Below, piece after piece: positions 38,502 to 46,579 of a DNA stretch of 64,000 nucleotides. Made by a program: the position numbers and the translations under genes. The notes below the pieces were generated by a model, which searched no databases, was not told the DNA's origin, and saw only the letters and a program-made list of their open reading frames with translations. Source of the stretch: Rheinheimera sp. EpRS3. Lineage in GTDB: Bacteria; Pseudomonadota; Gammaproteobacteria; Enterobacterales; Alteromonadaceae. Position 1 is the first letter of the stretch, and each line of letters begins with the position of its first letter. Location of the stretch: NCBI RefSeq assembly GCF_001513785.1, contig NZ_LNQS01000008.1, positions 1 to 64,000 of the forward strand, written 5' to 3'.

Positions 38502-38906
38502 TTAAACCAACAACTTAATTTTTGAGTGATTCTCGAATGGCTCGCAGGCAGTACCCTGATGAAAAACCATCTGCCAGTTTTCACCATCAAAGCGCCAGAC
38601 AGAGCTGCGCACCGAGTAGCTGGGGCTATCGTTTTCTGCACGCTGTATCGTGGCGCGGTAAGTCAGCTGCGCCAGACCATCAGCTAACACGCGGCATTCA
38701 AAATCTTGCTGAGTAATCACCGGTGGCGTTTCAGCTGGTAAACGCTCCAGCACATCCGCTTTACCAAAACAGCGGCCGGTAGCGGCAATCTCATAAAAAT
38801 CATCCGCCAGATAGCGGTTTAGCAGCTCAGCTGATAACCGGGTGGCGGGCTGTACCAGTAATTTTTCCAGTTCCATTATTTGCTGTTTAACGGTATCGCT
38901 AAGCAC
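38502..38906 (-). CDS. DUF4440 / SnoaL-like (NTF2-fold) protein
   Basis: A 134-residue soluble protein of the NTF2-like fold: LLNRYLADDFYEIAATGRCF near the N-terminus, and SSVWRFDGENWQMVFHQGT near the end, both typical of DUF4440. Such proteins are small enzymes or ligand binders; no function can be given. It stands alone, 84 bp upstream of the antitoxin on the same strand. Confidence 0.78.
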   Translation of the reverse strand: MLSDTVKQQIMELEKLLVQPATRLSAELLNRYLADDFYEIAATGRCFGKADVLERLPAETPPVITQQDFECRVLADGLAQLTYRATIQRAENDSPSYSVRSSVWRFDGENWQMVFHQGTACEPFENHSKIKLLV

Positions 38907-39093
38907 TTTTTATACTGCCCCCCAGTTTAGCCAATCGAACCTGTTACGTTCATCGGAGTATATTCCATCCCTGCTCAGTATTGCTATGCGGACAACAACG
39001 GCAGAGTATTGGCAACAGCAAAGCCGTTGCTGGTTTGAGTTATCCAGCCGCTGTTGCTATGCTCCAGTCAGGTTATTCATTACGGCCAGTTTT

Positions 39094-39315
39094 ATGATTA
39101 CCGCTGAACAAATCAAACAGCTTTCTACCGCCGAAAAACTACAGGTGATTGAAACCTTATGGCAAGAGCTCACCGCTGAAGGTGCAGACCAGCTGGCCTC
39201 CCCCGCCTGGCACCAGCAGGCATTGCAGCAGACCGATCATGCCGTCAAAGAATGTGATGAAGTCACTCACGACTGGGAGCTGGCAAAGCAAAGTTTGCGC
39301 AATAAATTCCGATAA
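39094..39315 (+). CDS. Orphan addiction-module antitoxin (TIGR02574-like)
   Basis: A 73-residue protein: ITAEQIKQLSTAEKLQVIE, LWQEL, SPAWHQQALQQ and a C-terminal WELAKQSLRNKF. This is the layout of the 'putative addiction module component' family, whose partner is a ParE-like toxin just downstream. Here no toxin follows. After the stop there is only an 8-codon frame opening MQVLLRQ (39318-39341), and then the AT-rich island begins. The toxin may have been lost when the island came in. The ATG has no strong ribosome-binding site. Confidence 0.75.
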   Translation: MITAEQIKQLSTAEKLQVIETLWQELTAEGADQLASPAWHQQALQQTDHAVKECDEVTHDWELAKQSLRNKFR

Positions 39316-39377
39316 AAATGCAGGTTTTACTACGGCAATAAATGACCTAAACATTGCGTGTACTATCCCCTACCTCA

Positions 39378-41579
39378 TTAAATGTCTCTTTTTATGTAAT
39401 TGGAAACAATTTTCTCTCGCTCGTAACTCAAAAACTCAGGCCTATCATGAATTCTGTTATCAATAATCTCCTTCATTACTAAATCTTGATTTAGATTCTT
39501 ATCTATGTATTTCTCTATCTTATCTATCGCAGATCTTGGGATCCCATATTCAGCGAGAATAGTAAGGTTTTCTCTAACGAAGTCACTTTCAATAGAGCTT
39601 GCGTAGTATGTGTAGTTGCCCGACCTCACTCCAATTTCACTACAAACAAACCTTTGGATCTCATTCACCACCAGTAGCCATTTAGGTATTTTATACTGAA
39701 ACCAATGACGTAGAATTTGAAAACTATCTCGTATTGACTCATCAAGAATCTCTTGGTCACTCCAACTATCATAACGTTCAAGCTTCTTTTTGTAAGAAAA
39801 GTTACTTTTTACTAGCTCTATAACACTTCGATTAATTCCATAATCGAAAGTAACCTTCACTATTTTATCCTTTGTCATTGGTCTTAAGTTTTCACCAGGC
39901 TTTATAAGATAATCCCAAGCCAAACCTAAACAATATTCAAGCTGCCTATATTTAGGTGTGGAATCCCAACAGATTAAGTCATAACACTCTACTATATCCT
40001 CCCTAATCTTTGCTATAAGAGAATCTTGCCCTCTTATATACACGGAGTTTTTACAAAATAGCTCTCTTTCATTATTCGGAATGCCAGACAAGTATCTATA
40101 TTGATCACTTTCTTTATAAATAACATCATCAGTATTGATATTTATGAGAACTTCATCGGAAATAGGGTTTTGCTCGAAAAAAGGGATATCTATAATAATT
40201 CGATTATATTTAGGGGTTGGGTTAAAATTAAAAATTCTTCCAATATAGTGCTCCATCAACCGACCTGCTCTTCCTTTTATATTTGAGTAATCAAAGAAAT
40301 CTATTGGTGTATTCCTCCCTTTTTTAGAGTCAAAAAATATTACATTTTTTGCAGTAGTATTTACACCCTCTATAATTGTTGCCGTACAGAATAAGGCCTT
40401 TATCACACCTCTGTTAAAATAATCTATGATAGAAGATGTGAGGTGCTTTTGTAATGCACCATCATGAAACCCAACCCCATGCTTCAAACAATCAATAAGC
40501 GTCCAATCCTCAGACACATAGTTACTTATCCATTCAATAATAGGCAGATCAATATTCTTCTCAACATCACCTTTAGAAATAATAAACTTCACAAACTCAG
40601 CAGACAGGTATCTAGCCCTTGCCGGAGATGAGCAATACACTATAGAGTTTTGCCCTCCAAGACTATGTAACAGCTCAAACAAAACCTTTTCTTTATATTT
40701 CTTTTTTTCTCCCTGCGCCCCGAACTTTCCTTTATTATCATGATATAAATCGATTTCTTCACAGCTTACTAAGCTGTAATTTGTCTTGTAAAAAACCGCG
40801 TTGTACTTTTCAGCAAAGCCTTCAGATATCCCCTCTATATTCGGACCTAAGAGGTAAAACTTTGGATTGAAACTCTCCAAAATATATCTAAACGCATTAT
40901 TTAACGAGTCAGACCTTTCATCATCTCTTTTTGAGCTTAATTTGTAAAACTCATCAATTACTAGAAAATCAATATCAGGTAAATTTCTATATTCGTTAAC
41001 ACGTTCTGATGTTAAAAGAAACAAGTTACGCTTTTCATTAGATGGTTCTTGAGATGTTCTAACTATAATTTTATAACCGTCTTCATATTTAGAAAGCTTT
41101 TTCCTAGTTTCATCTAACAATGCTAGCGTTGGCTGTATTACGACAATATTTTTATACTTGTATGATGCAACTACTTCTTCAATAAGCAAACTCTTTCCAA
41201 AACTTGTTGGTGCACTAACAATGACATTTTTTTCTGAGTTTAGTAAATCAAGAATATATTTCTGCTCTTCATGAAAATATTTATCGTGGATATTTAAAGA
41301 TAAATTTGATGTTTGTCTGATTTTAGAGCTAGTCGATGAGAGCTTTAGATCTTCTTTCTTCAGATATGGATAAAAGCCGATGGATTCTACCAAATCCGCA
41401 AGCATTTCATCTAGTAAACTTGAGAATTTTTTTCTTGAATTTAGAATATGAATAAGAATATCTTTTCCTACTTCATCATCATTTATTAAAGCCACCGCGC
41501 AATGGCGATAAATATCAAATGTTTCTGAAAAGTTAAATTCATTTTCTTCTTTAATTTTCTTTTTTATAATTTCAATCAT
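39378..41579 (-). CDS. hamB: Hachiman system helicase HamB
   Basis: A 733-residue superfamily 2 helicase. Walker A is VSAPTSFGKSLLIEEV (Lys ~129), Walker B VIDEFYKL (~208-215), motif IV-like SIVYCSSPARARYLS, motif V FCTATIIEGVNTTAK, and motif VI NIKGRAGRLMEHY. The C-terminal ~250 residues have no clear signature. In Hachiman, HamB moves on DNA and holds HamA inactive until phage DNA intermediates are met. ATG 41579 follows GGAG by six bases; a TTG at 41591 is in frame but less likely. It is downstream of hamA on the same strand with 96 bp between. Confidence 0.9.
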   Translation of the reverse strand: MIEIIKKKIKEENEFNFSETFDIYRHCAVALINDDEVGKDILIHILNSRKKFSSLLDEMLADLVESIGFYPYLKKEDLKLSSTSSKIRQTSNLSLNIHDKYFHEEQKYILDLLNSEKNVIVSAPTSFGKSLLIEEVVASYKYKNIVVIQPTLALLDETRKKLSKYEDGYKIIVRTSQEPSNEKRNLFLLTSERVNEYRNLPDIDFLVIDEFYKLSSKRDDERSDSLNNAFRYILESFNPKFYLLGPNIEGISEGFAEKYNAVFYKTNYSLVSCEEIDLYHDNKGKFGAQGEKKKYKEKVLFELLHSLGGQNSIVYCSSPARARYLSAEFVKFIISKGDVEKNIDLPIIEWISNYVSEDWTLIDCLKHGVGFHDGALQKHLTSSIIDYFNRGVIKALFCTATIIEGVNTTAKNVIFFDSKKGRNTPIDFFDYSNIKGRAGRLMEHYIGRIFNFNPTPKYNRIIIDIPFFEQNPISDEVLININTDDVIYKESDQYRYLSGIPNNERELFCKNSVYIRGQDSLIAKIREDIVECYDLICWDSTPKYRQLEYCLGLAWDYLIKPGENLRPMTKDKIVKVTFDYGINRSVIELVKSNFSYKKKLERYDSWSDQEILDESIRDSFQILRHWFQYKIPKWLLVVNEIQRFVCSEIGVRSGNYTYYASSIESDFVRENLTILAEYGIPRSAIDKIEKYIDKNLNQDLVMKEIIDNRIHDRPEFLSYEREKIVSNYIKRDI

Positions 41580-41675
41580 CTCACTCTCCAACAGATTGCA
41601 ACAAAGAGAGCTTATTATGTAGTTTTTTAACTAGTGTTTTTTTGCACTGAACAGGAAAAAGAATAACTATAATTT

Positions 41676-42521
41676 TTAAATTTGATTTGAGCGGGTGATT
41701 GTTTTATCTTCGAAATACTTATGTAGCTCTCTGATTTTATTCTCATACTCACCGAAAAAAATTGAGTCATTTTCATCATCATGCTTTGTAAAAAGATCAC
41801 AACTATATGTGCATAGCAATGGAATACATATATCGGTCAATTTATCTTTAAGCTTTGTTGTTGAAGACAGCAATTTTTTCCAGTATTCTGATTCAGGTAT
41901 ATTATTAAAGTGTTTTATCTTTTTTGCGATGAGTCCGAATTCAGATTCTAGGTAATCAACTTTAAAGTGCTCTTCTATATCTTTTATAAGTTCACTCAAA
42001 CCACGCTTTGGGTCCAGGTATAGCTTAGATTCCCCGAGCCAAAGTGTTCTTGTTTTTGGTTCAACATGGACACAGTCAAAGCCGTGAACAGTATGACCAA
42101 GCGAATCCTTGAAGTATATTTTTGAGAGTAGAGGTATTGTGTTGAAGTGATCTCTTAGAATCAAATGAAGAATCAGCTCTCCAAACTCTCCCCTCCTGAG
42201 GTACTTGTCGTCAAGCTCATCGTCGATGTGTCCATCGTTTTTATAAATGTCTCTTACTTTTTGAAATTCATCGATTTTATAAATCGAGTTTGCCGCCTCG
42301 ATAATTTTCTCAAGTGTTTGTGTGTTTTCTGTGCTTGTTCCCTCATGAAAACCGAATGAAAACTCATGAATTACATTTGTAATTTTTTTTACAAGCTGAG
42401 CCCACCTATATCTGCTAACCCCTTCATCATCTAGGTCAAAACCAACTAAAAAGCTTTTCAGCTTTTCTTCTGAAATTTTTGATTCAATGACATTCTTTGA
42501 GCCGAATGGTCCATTTCCCAT
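41676..42521 (-). CDS. hamA: Hachiman system nuclease HamA (DUF1837)
   Basis: A 281-residue protein. Residues ~105-215 match DUF1837 / HamA C-terminal domain: RRGEFGELILHLILRDHF, KIYFKDSLGHTVHGFD and LWLGESKLY. Asp149 and Glu164-x-Lys166 form a PD-(D/E)xK-type nuclease site, with Glu112/Glu115 in the first helix. HamA degrades DNA when released by HamB, giving abortive or DNA-clearing defence. GTGGAG lies five to six bases before the ATG. First gene of the two-gene unit. Confidence 0.92.
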   Translation of the reverse strand: MGNGPFGSKNVIESKISEEKLKSFLVGFDLDDEGVSRYRWAQLVKKITNVIHEFSFGFHEGTSTENTQTLEKIIEAANSIYKIDEFQKVRDIYKNDGHIDDELDDKYLRRGEFGELILHLILRDHFNTIPLLSKIYFKDSLGHTVHGFDCVHVEPKTRTLWLGESKLYLDPKRGLSELIKDIEEHFKVDYLESEFGLIAKKIKHFNNIPESEYWKKLLSSTTKLKDKLTDICIPLLCTYSCDLFTKHDDENDSIFFGEYENKIRELHKYFEDKTITRSNQI

Positions 42522-43031
42522 AGAAACTCCACAAATTGCTTACTTTTTAAATCACGGTTTTTTTTGCTTTTGCCGCATCTTCAATAGCTTTGTTAAATCG
42601 ACCAGTCTCCACACAACTTCCACTTTTACCTTAAACTTAAACACCGTCAAGCATTTTAATCAGCCAAGTCTTTGAATGGCTCTATGCACTTGGCCACGAC
42701 CAACGGCAACTAAAACCATATTGCTATTTTGGCACCGAATAAAATCAACGAACTTCTGATTTAATGCTGATATTGCCGTATTTTGGTTATTTTTTGCGCT
42801 AAATATTTCTTCTGGCGTTAGTTAACCTGCTTCAATAAGAAAAGAATTTTCTGTTCCCTGTAATCTCACCTTATTAATCAACCGCAAAACCCTGTTATAA
42901 AGCTACTTTTCTGGTTGCTCAAAACACCTTAAAAAGTTACTATTTTTTAACTTTTCATTTATATGAATGATAAATGAAACAAGCAAGCCACCAACGTGCT
43001 GATCGCACATAAGCTCAGTTAAGAGAACATT
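42522..43031. other. Non-coding region upstream of hamA
   Basis: About 510 bp. No full gene. One short open stretch (42641-42742, plus strand) reads like the end of a protein (FEWLYALGHDQRQLKPYC...) but has no start and may be a remnant. Two inverted repeats are near the right edge: AAAAGTTA/TAACTTTT (42932-42955) and TTTCATTTAT/ATAAATGAAA (42953-42979). The hamA promoter must lie near 42522-42600 but I cannot fix it. Confidence 0.45.
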
Positions 43032-43091
43032 ATGAGTCACTGGGATTTACTTATGTTGGTGGCAAAAGTGATTATTGCACTATGGATTTAG
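43032..43091 (+). CDS. Possible 19-residue hydrophobic small ORF
   Basis: ATG 43032 with AAGAGA just upstream encodes MSHWDLLMLVAKVIIALWI and stops at TAG 43089-43091. It is one hydrophobic helix. The next gene's ATG (43093) follows the stop by one base, and that gene has no ribosome-binding site of its own. The small ORF may therefore couple its translation. It is below normal prediction limits. Confidence 0.4.
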   Translation: MSHWDLLMLVAKVIIALWI

Positions 43092-43092
43092 C

Positions 43093-43341
43093 ATGAAAAA
43101 ACATACCGACAGACCAAAGCCGGGCACGCCAGAATTTGATCTATGGCTGCGTGAAAAAATTCGTGAAGACTTCAAAAAAATGGAGAGTGCGCCTGAGCTT
43201 GATCAGCTGGGCGTATCGTCTGGCAGAACGGAAAACCTAACCCAAACCGATGCTGAAGCCTTTCCTGATGAACCGGAAGAGTATATGCCGCATGAGCGGG
43301 TAAAAATTGTGGTCAATAACACCGGCAAAAAGAAGCCTTAA
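43093..43341 (+). CDS. Small acidic protein of unknown function
   Basis: An 82-residue hydrophilic protein, rich in Lys, Glu and Pro: TPEFDLWLREKIREDFKKME and DAEAFPDEPEEYMPHE. No family recognised. Its last ~35 residues are repeated in a gene fragment at 44578-44700 (see there), which shows that this is a real, duplicated gene. ATG 43093 is chosen; an earlier TTG at 43075 overlaps the small ORF. Confidence 0.6.
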   Translation: MKKHTDRPKPGTPEFDLWLREKIREDFKKMESAPELDQLGVSSGRTENLTQTDAEAFPDEPEEYMPHERVKIVVNNTGKKKP

Positions 43342-43480
43342 AAACGACAGATGGCGACATTTACCGACAGGCCAAAACCTGAAATGTATTTATATCTACT
43401 GGCGCTAAACAGCGCCGTTTGCTTTAGCCCCGCTATCCGCTAAGCTGCTTTACAACCTTTAACCTGGTGCCGGATTTAGC

Positions 43481-44239
43481 ATGCGTATGCTGTTTACTCT
43501 GACAGGCTATGTGCTGGCGGGCTATTGCCTGCTGTGCTTATTGCTGTATCTGCTACAGCGACAGTTAATTTATTTCCCGGTGCCGGCACAGTTGCCGCCA
43601 ACCGATCCGCTGTTGCTACAGCAAGCCGATGCCACTGTGCTGGTAAGCCGTAAAGCGCGCGAAAGTAGCCGGGCGCTGCTGTATTTTGGCGGCAATGCCG
43701 AGGATGTCAGTGTATCTTTGCCGGAATTTGCCGCGGCGTTTCCCAAGCATGCTATTTATCTTATGCACTATCGTGGTTATGGCGGCAGTTCCGGCAAGCC
43801 CTCAGAGCAGGCGCTGGTAGCGGATGCGCTGGCGTTGTATGACCAGCTGCAGACTAAACACAGTGATATTACTGTACTGGGGCGTAGCTTAGGTTCCGGC
43901 GTTGCCGTGCAACTGGCGGCACAGCGTAAGGTAGCGCAACTGGTGTTAATTACCCCGTTTGACAGCCTTAACGCGCTGGCGCGGCGGCAGTTTCCGCTAT
44001 TTCCGGTTAAGTGGTTGCTAAAAGATACTTACAACTCTGTTGCCTATGCGCATGGCATTAACAGCCCCACGCTGATTTTACTGGCGGAACAAGATGAAAT
44101 TATCGGCCGTGCCCACAGCGAGGCGCTGTACCGCGCCTTTGCGCCCGGCGTTGCCAGAGTGAAAAGCTATAGCGGTAGCCACAATACTAACCTGCCCGCC
44201 AGCCAGCTTGCTGCCTGGCTTGCTACAGCAACACCCTGA
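43481..44239 (+). CDS. Membrane-anchored alpha/beta hydrolase (YfhR/BEM46-like)
   Basis: A 252-residue protein. A single N-terminal membrane helix (residues ~4-26) is followed by QRQLIYFP, typical of this group. The hydrolase core has LYFGGNAEDV (oxyanion region), MHYRGYGGSSG, nucleophile Ser in VLGRSLGSGVAVQLA, Asp in LLAEQDEII and a C-terminal His in SGSHNTN. The active site probably faces the periplasm. Substrate unknown. It stands alone on the plus strand. Confidence 0.85.
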   Translation: MRMLFTLTGYVLAGYCLLCLLLYLLQRQLIYFPVPAQLPPTDPLLLQQADATVLVSRKARESSRALLYFGGNAEDVSVSLPEFAAAFPKHAIYLMHYRGYGGSSGKPSEQALVADALALYDQLQTKHSDITVLGRSLGSGVAVQLAAQRKVAQLVLITPFDSLNALARRQFPLFPVKWLLKDTYNSVAYAHGINSPTLILLAEQDEIIGRAHSEALYRAFAPGVARVKSYSGSHNTNLPASQLAAWLATATP

Positions 44240-44253
44240 CTGCGGTTTAACGT

Positions 44254-44279
44254 ACCCGCGCCGATGTTACCGCGCGGGT
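44254..44279. terminator. Hairpin between convergent genes
   Basis: Stem ACCCGCGC (44254-44261) / GCGCGGGT (44272-44279), 10-nt loop, followed by TTTAAC. It lies between the hydrolase and the convergent amphi-Trp gene. The T run is short, so this is a tentative call. Confidence 0.4.
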
Positions 44280-44296
44280 TTAACAGCCAGCGCTAC

Positions 44297-44512
44297 TTAG
44301 TTTGTCCATTTGATCTGAAACTCAATTTCTTCGCTACCATCTTCACGCTCGTGCTCAATACTAAACACTGCCCGCACCGGCACATAGATACGCTCACCGG
44401 CTATTTGAATTTCAAACTTTTCGCCGTTTTCAATGGCATCGGCCAAACGCCGCAGTTTTTCGACAAACTCGTGATTTTGGTAGGTTTTTTCTACATCTCT
44501 TTGCGATTTCAT
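44297..44512 (-). CDS. Amphi-Trp domain protein
   Basis: A 71-residue protein: MKSQRDVEKTY, FVEKLRRLADAIENGEKFEIQIAGERIYVP and a closing IEFQIKWTN. This matches the short 'amphi-Trp domain' family, which occurs in bacteria and archaea. The role is unknown. Single gene, with AAGGGT-type sequence upstream. Confidence 0.8.
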   Translation of the reverse strand: MKSQRDVEKTYQNHEFVEKLRRLADAIENGEKFEIQIAGERIYVPVRAVFSIEHEREDGSEEIEFQIKWTN

Positions 44513-44577
44513 ATTCGACCCTTATTTTGTGTTAGCCAACAACACTGCCTGCTTTCTGCCGTTTTTACAACTGTGAT

Positions 44578-44700
44578 TTAGACAAAGTAGGTGTGTTATC
44601 CGATAGCCTTGAAAGCCTGATCAATAAAGATGCTGAAGCATTTCCGGATGAGCCGGAAGCATATATGTCGCATGAGCAGCGAAAGGAACTGTTGTCGTGA
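44578..44700 (+). pseudogene. Tail fragment paralogous to the 43093-43341 gene
   Basis: This stretch reads LDKVGVLSDSLESL, NKDAEAFPDEPEAYMSHE and a stop at 44698-44700. The gene at 43093 has LDQLGVSSGRTENL, TDAEAFPDEPEEYMPHE in the same order. The 5' part is absent and no start codon is in frame nearby. It is a truncated copy 1.25 kb downstream of the intact gene, on the same strand. The hydrolase and amphi-Trp genes lie between the two copies. Confidence 0.7.
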
Positions 44701-44775
44701 GGCTGGTTAAGCATGGAATAGATAGCAACTGACTGGACTGCCGCTCATACTTAAGTTAGATAGGTGAAAGTAAAA

Positions 44776-44827
44776 TGGCGGAGCGGACGGGACTCGAACC
44801 CGCGACCCCCGGCGTGACAGGCCGGTA
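44776..44827 (-). pseudogene. Truncated tRNA-Asp copy
   Basis: Fifty-two bases identical to the 3' part of the two intact tRNA-Asp genes, from CCA through the anticodon arm. The rest, including the 5' acceptor strand and D arm, is missing. The break joins directly to TAAATTGG, the same bases that lie in the spacer between the two intact copies. This indicates a deletion within a former three-copy array. Confidence 0.85.
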
Positions 44828-44830
44828 AAT

Positions 44831-44907
44831 TGGCGGAGCGGACGGGACTCGAACCCGCGACCCCCGGCGTGACAGGCCGGTATTCTAACCGACTGAACTA
44901 CCGCTCC
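44831..44907 (-). tRNA. tRNA-Asp (anticodon GTC)
   Basis: A 77-nt tRNA with encoded CCA. The acceptor stem GGAGCGG pairs with CCGCTCC; the D arm has TAGTTCAGTCGGTTAGAA; the anticodon loop CTGTCAC gives GTC. It is identical to the copy at 44928-45004 and is second in the transcript. Confidence 0.95.
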
Positions 44908-44927
44908 GACGTAAGCTTTACATAAAT

Positions 44928-45004
44928 TGGCGGAGCGGACGGGACTCGAACCCGCGACCCCCGGCGTGACAGGCCGGTATTCTAACCGACTGAACTACCG
45001 CTCC
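44928..45004 (-). tRNA. tRNA-Asp (anticodon GTC)
   Basis: The first tRNA of the array, 77 nt with encoded CCA, GTC anticodon, identical to the next copy. The spacer between the two is 20 bp. Confidence 0.95.
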
Positions 45005-45055
45005 GCACCAATTGCGCTGCAGAATTTCGTTTGGGTATCCTGCAGTGCGGCGGGA

Positions 45056-45084
45056 ATGATACGGATTAGCCGAAAGGCCGTCAA
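45056..45084 (-). promoter_or_regulatory. Promoter of the tRNA-Asp array
   Basis: On the minus strand: -35 TTGACG (45079-45084), 17-bp spacer, -10 TATCAT (45056-45061), then a GC-rich stretch (TCCCGCCGC). The tRNA begins ~52 bases further on. Layout as for other stable-RNA promoters in this window. Confidence 0.75.
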
Positions 45085-45112
45085 CACCTTTTTTGCCGCT
45101 TTTGCCTAATCC

Positions 45113-46579
45113 TTAATCATCCGGTAAGGTCAGATCCAGAATGTCATCCATATCGTTGTTTTTTTGTGCATTCGTGCTGTTTTTATCTGCTGCAGGCTTA
45201 TTTTTTTCCGCTGTTGCCGCAACAGGCTGCAGCTTGGCATCTTTTTTACGCCAGAACTGCAAATCGGCTAATTTCTTGTCTGTCATAACAAACCAGATAG
45301 CAAAGCCACCGCCAAACAGGATAAATAAGTTGGCGCCAATCACTAACCCCCAGGGAAACTCAGGTACAGGTTCGGCTTGCTCGGCGGCAATTTCATCTTT
45401 AATTTTTTGCGGTAAGTCGTCCAGTACCGGCGCCTCTTGTACCGGCCGGTTTACCACAAAACTGACTTCAGGCAGATTAAGCATAAACTCGCGGCCATCT
45501 TTCATCTCACCAAAAGCAGCCACTTCCAGAATATAGCTGCCATGGCCACGGTTATGCAGTTTAAGCTCGCGTGGTGCGGTGCCGGGTTCATTCAGAGCAA
45601 AAGGCTCTATCTCGCCGCTGGGGTAACGTACCCTGCCCTGCAGCAATACCGAGGCGGCATTAACGCTGTCATCTGTTACCCGAAACAATACCTGATGCGG
45701 TAGCGCCTGCTGCTGTGGTTTATCGTCAGCCAGCGCGGCCGCAGCAGTAATATCAGCCACTATTGGCGCGGGCTTTAATACTACCGGCGCCTGCTCTACT
45801 TCACGGGTGTATAAAGGTGTGCGCACGATATATTTCGGTGTCCACTCACCGGCGACAAACTTTAACTGAAACTCGCCGGTAAACACGCCGTCGCGGGAGC
45901 GCTCGTCATAGCCTTTACCGTCATCACGAAATTGTGCTACCTGCACCACTCCGCGGCCAAAGTTGTCGTATTCAGCATTATTGGTGCTGACAAAGATCAC
46001 TTCCAGCGCCAGTACTTCGTTAAAGTCTTTCGCTGTAATAGGCTGATCGCCATTGGTTAAACGTGCGGTGATCTTAACGGTTTCACCTACCATCAGGTTG
46101 GCTGGTAATGGCTCAACGTTTAGCTGAATATCGCTTAGCAACATAATACGGCTTTCCGGCAGCAGGCGGCCAATAGCCTGCCAGGGCCCCGGCATCGGGT
46201 TTTTAATCTGAATTAAATCGTAACTGCTGGCGTCGTGCCAACGGATCTGCTGGGCTTCAGCAGTATTAAAATGAATTTTGCTGCCATCTGGCTTTACCAG
46301 CACTACAGACGCCGAGCCACGGCGGCGAAACAGCAGCAGGGTAATTTCTTCTACTTTATCATCAATACGAAAGCGGTTATCAAACAGCGAAATCTGGTTT
46401 TTAGTCGGCAAATCACTTAATAAAGTAAAACCACTTTCGTGCAGGGTTTTCTCATCAACAGCCTCTGTAGTTTCTGTTGCTTCTGTTGCCGGAGCAGCAG
46501 CATCAGACGGCGCGTCTTGCATGGCGCAAAGTGGTAAGCTGCAAAGCCATAAACCTAAAACGGTTATCAGTTTCGCCAC
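45113..46579 (-). CDS. TIGR03503-like membrane-anchored envelope protein
   Basis: A 488-residue protein. Signal peptide: residues 1-18 (LCSLPLCAMQ). A long exported region (~40-400) with beta-rich, Ig-like stretches includes DGKGYDERSRDGVFTGEFQL. One membrane helix lies at ~418-438 (WGLVIGANLFILFGGGFAIWF), and a Lys/Asn-rich cytoplasmic tail follows. It resembles the TIGR03503 group found next to dnaQ in Alteromonadales and Vibrio. Function unknown. Its start overlaps the 3' end of dnaQ by 13 bp. Confidence 0.72.
   Translation of the reverse strand: MAKLITVLGLWLCSLPLCAMQDAPSDAAAPATEATETTEAVDEKTLHESGFTLLSDLPTKNQISLFDNRFRIDDKVEEITLLLFRRRGSASVVLVKPDGSKIHFNTAEAQQIRWHDASSYDLIQIKNPMPGPWQAIGRLLPESRIMLLSDIQLNVEPLPANLMVGETVKITARLTNGDQPITAKDFNEVLALEVIFVSTNNAEYDNFGRGVVQVAQFRDDGKGYDERSRDGVFTGEFQLKFVAGEWTPKYIVRTPLYTREVEQAPVVLKPAPIVADITAAAALADDKPQQQALPHQVLFRVTDDSVNAASVLLQGRVRYPSGEIEPFALNEPGTAPRELKLHNRGHGSYILEVAAFGEMKDGREFMLNLPEVSFVVNRPVQEAPVLDDLPQKIKDEIAAEQAEPVPEFPWGLVIGANLFILFGGGFAIWFVMTDKKLADLQFWRKKDAKLQPVAATAEKNKPAADKNSTNAQKNNDMDDILDLTLPDD

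Larger units (their letters stand above)
39320..42990. other. AT-rich defence island
   Basis: About 3.7 kb with much lower GC than its surroundings, and strongly AT-biased codon choice in both genes. It holds only hamA and hamB plus ~470 bp upstream of hamA. No integrase, transposase or flanking direct repeat is seen. The left edge follows an orphan antitoxin; the right edge is before 43020, where composition returns to normal. The sharp change supports recent transfer. Confidence 0.75.

Noticed and set aside
39320..45004. Hachiman island as an element integrated at the tRNA-Asp genes
   Set aside because: No integrase, no att-like repeat, and normal-composition genes lie between the island and the truncated tRNA; the truncation is explained by deletion in the array.
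44927..45109. Plus-strand open frame across the tRNA-Asp array
   Set aside because: It is the complement of a tRNA gene; such frames are common false proteins.
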